Positions 62,650 through 64,000 of a stretch of 64,000 bases of DNA are shown here, piece by piece. The notes under the pieces are model-generated. The model was not told the origin of the DNA. It worked only from the letters and a program-made list of their open reading frames with translations, and did not search any database. Within the stretch, counting starts at the first letter, position 1. Each line of letters starts with the position of its first letter. Location: positions 1 through 64,000 of the forward strand of contig CAZYXR010000008.1 of assembly GCA_964650845.1 (NCBI GenBank), given 5' to 3'. The translations under genes were made by a program, and so were the position numbers. Origin of the DNA: UBA7692 sp964650845 (GTDB lineage Bacteria; Bacteroidota; Bacteroidia; Chitinophagales; LD1).

Positions 62650-63720
62650 ATGATGAATACCAATCAAACACCTAAAGAATTAGGGTATTATTTTCCTGCA
62701 GAGTTTGCGCCACAGCATGCAATGTGGCTTTCATGGATCCATAAAGAAGCGAGTTGGCCGGGCAAAATTGAAACAGTTTACAAGCCCTATTGCGAGTTTA
62801 TTCACCTCGTTTCGCAGCATCAAAAAGTATGTATAAATGTTGCCGATGAAGCAATGAAAACATTTGCTATTGCCCAGCTTTGCAAGTATGCGCCACAGCT
62901 ATCTTCCAATATTGAGTTTTACTTTCACCCTACAAACGATGCATGGTGCAGAGATCACGGGCCTGCATTTTTATTGAAGCAATCGAAAAGCGAAGCGCAA
63001 CAAGCAGCAAAGGCAATTGTAGATTGGGGATACAATGCTTGGGGCAACAAATATCCGCCTTACGATTTAGATGATGTTATTCCTACATTGATTGGTAAGC
63101 AATTGGGATTGCAGGTGTTTAACCCAGGTATTGTAATGGAAGGTGGTAGTGTTGAGTTTAACGGAGAAGGCACTTTGCTAACAACCACAGCTTGCTTGTT
63201 GAACGAAAACCGCAATCCTCATCTTTCGCAATCGCAAATTGAAAAGTATTTGACCGACTATTATGGTGTTGAAAACATTCTTTGGTTGGGCGATGGCATT
63301 GTGGGCGATGATACCGATGGGCACATTGACGATATTACACGTTTCGTGAATAAGGATACCGTAGTTACGGTAATTGAACAGAACAAAAGCGATGAAAATT
63401 ATGCGCTGCTGCAAGAAAACTTAAAGTTGCTAAAGAAGATGCGCTTGGAAAACGGCAAGCAGTTAAATATTGTGGAGTTGCCTATGCCTAATGCTGTGGT
63501 GTATGACGGGCAAAGACTTCCTGCATCTTATGCTAATTTTTACATTGCAAACGAGTTGGTGGTGGTGCCGGTGTTTCGCGATAAAGTGAATGACGAAAAA
63601 GCGTTAGAGATTTTGCAAAGTTGTTTTTCAACCCGCAAAGTAGTAGGTATTGATTCTACCGATTTGATTTGGGGCTTGGGTAGTTTTCATTGCCTGAGCC
63701 AACAAGAGCCGGCTATTTGA
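62650..63720 (+). CDS. aguA: Agmatine deiminase family protein
   Basis: The 356-residue enzyme belongs to the guanidine-modifying superfamily and converts agmatine to N-carbamoylputrescine. Key blocks: MWLSWIHKEASWPGKIETVY, FHPTNDAWCRDHGPAFLLKQ (substrate Asp/Arg-binding), VMEGGSVEFNGEGTLLTTTA, DDTDGHIDDITRFV (catalytic His-Asp) and the nucleophile Cys near residue 348 in SFHCLSQQEPAI. Peptidyl-arginine deiminase-like members share the fold. It overlaps the convergent cytochrome c peroxidase gene by eight bases. Confidence 0.93.
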   Translation: MMNTNQTPKELGYYFPAEFAPQHAMWLSWIHKEASWPGKIETVYKPYCEFIHLVSQHQKVCINVADEAMKTFAIAQLCKYAPQLSSNIEFYFHPTNDAWCRDHGPAFLLKQSKSEAQQAAKAIVDWGYNAWGNKYPPYDLDDVIPTLIGKQLGLQVFNPGIVMEGGSVEFNGEGTLLTTTACLLNENRNPHLSQSQIEKYLTDYYGVENILWLGDGIVGDDTDGHIDDITRFVNKDTVVTVIEQNKSDENYALLQENLKLLKKMRLENGKQLNIVELPMPNAVVYDGQRLPASYANFYIANELVVVPVFRDKVNDEKALEILQSCFSTRKVVGIDSTDLIWGLGSFHCLSQQEPAI

Positions 63721-64000
63721 ATGGATTTGAAAACGCAGTGTCGTTTACAAAAGCATCGTCATTTAAGGTGTTTAGGAATGCAAGTAAATTCGCTTTTTCT
63801 TGAACAGTTAAATGCAATCCACCATCATTTATTTTTTTCATAAATGGCGAAATAGTAGGCGAGTGAAGAAGGCTGTCGCTATAAAAATTTATCACCTGCT
63901 CTAATGTTTGATACCTGCCATCGTGCATGTATGGCGCAGTGTATTTTAAATTACGCAAAGCCGGCACTTTGAACTTGCCATAATCATCTGCAAGCCCGGT
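63713..64000 (-). CDS. Di-haem cytochrome c peroxidase (MauG-like), C-terminal part
   Basis: The coding sequence runs beyond the window; 95 codons are seen and the frame is open to base 64000. FKVPALRNLKYTAPYMHDGR-YQTLEQVINFYSD is the conserved C-terminal block of bacterial di-haem peroxidases, whose Met serves as haem ligand in PYMHDGR. These periplasmic enzymes reduce H2O2 with electrons from cytochrome c. The CXXCH motifs must lie in the missing part. Confidence 0.88.
   Translation of the reverse strand, partial: TGLADDYGKFKVPALRNLKYTAPYMHDGRYQTLEQVINFYSDSLLHSPTISPFMKKINDGGLHLTVQEKANLLAFLNTLNDDAFVNDTAFSNPFK

Noticed and set aside
1..64000. tRNA and rRNA genes, insertion sequences, prophage
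   Set aside because: I saw no cloverleaf-type sequence, transposase motif, terminal repeat pair or phage structural gene outside the T6SS block.

Overview
The window looks like a chromosomal scaffold from a member of the Bacteroidota. Reasons: SprB-repeat proteins, type A and type B type IX secretion (T9SS) sorting domains, a PorP/SprF protein, a TonB receptor/DUF4249 pair, the Bacteroidota-type (subtype iii) T6SS sheath and tube proteins, and promoters resembling TAnnTTTG. The class is uncertain; I did not see rRNA or tRNA genes that would settle it. The sequence is a draft: runs of N lie at 15004-15013, 20846-20855, 31667-31766 and 57668-57683, and two large genes are broken by frameshifts.

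Layout. 1-8.3 kb: end of succinate dehydrogenase (sdhA, sdhB), a class IV aminotransferase, phosphatidylserine decarboxylase, a Cys/His-rich secreted protein beside a Dps ferritin, a flavoprotein, two OmpH/Skp chaperones followed by glutamate racemase (an envelope biogenesis run), and a small unknown. 8.3-13.5 kb (minus strand): a compact T6SS block tssB-tssC-hcp-hcp-vgrG-tssE (gp25) with no baseplate, membrane-complex or ClpV genes nearby. 13.6-25.4 kb: mixed housekeeping (rRNA methyltransferase, AddA/RecB-like helicase-nuclease split by a frameshift, YqgE, a DUF4105 protein, hydrolase, MsrB) with secreted proteins. 25.4-34.8 kb (minus): DUF4249 lipoprotein, TonB-dependent receptor and a giant SprB-repeat adhesin-like protein. 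35-43 kb: zinc phospholipase C-like protein, a broken CcmF/CcsA cytochrome c biogenesis gene, a Kef-like antiporter, CcmE, two lipoproteins and an asparaginase-domain protein. 43.4-43.8 kb: two nearly identical 54-residue peptides, each with three copies of a PTDG(Y/F)GDLF motif at exact 16-residue spacing, closed by a perfect hairpin terminator. 44-54 kb: YidD, HPP protein, lipoprotein, EEP nuclease/phosphatase, monoglyceride-lipase-like hydrolase, tandem S41 proteases, a Fur regulator, PurK, RidA and a reduced 3-hydroxyacyl-CoA dehydrogenase. 54-64 kb: T9SS cargo proteins with PorP, a bestrophin followed 10 bases later by an LCIB-like (theta-type) carbonic anhydrase homologue, another SprB protein, agmatine deiminase and the end of a cytochrome c peroxidase.

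The most promising novelties are the tandem PTDGYGDLF peptide genes, which diverge mainly by synonymous changes and match no family I recognise, and the bestrophin/LCIB-like pair. In green algae these two protein families work together in bicarbonate/CO2 handling; here they appear as adjacent bacterial genes.
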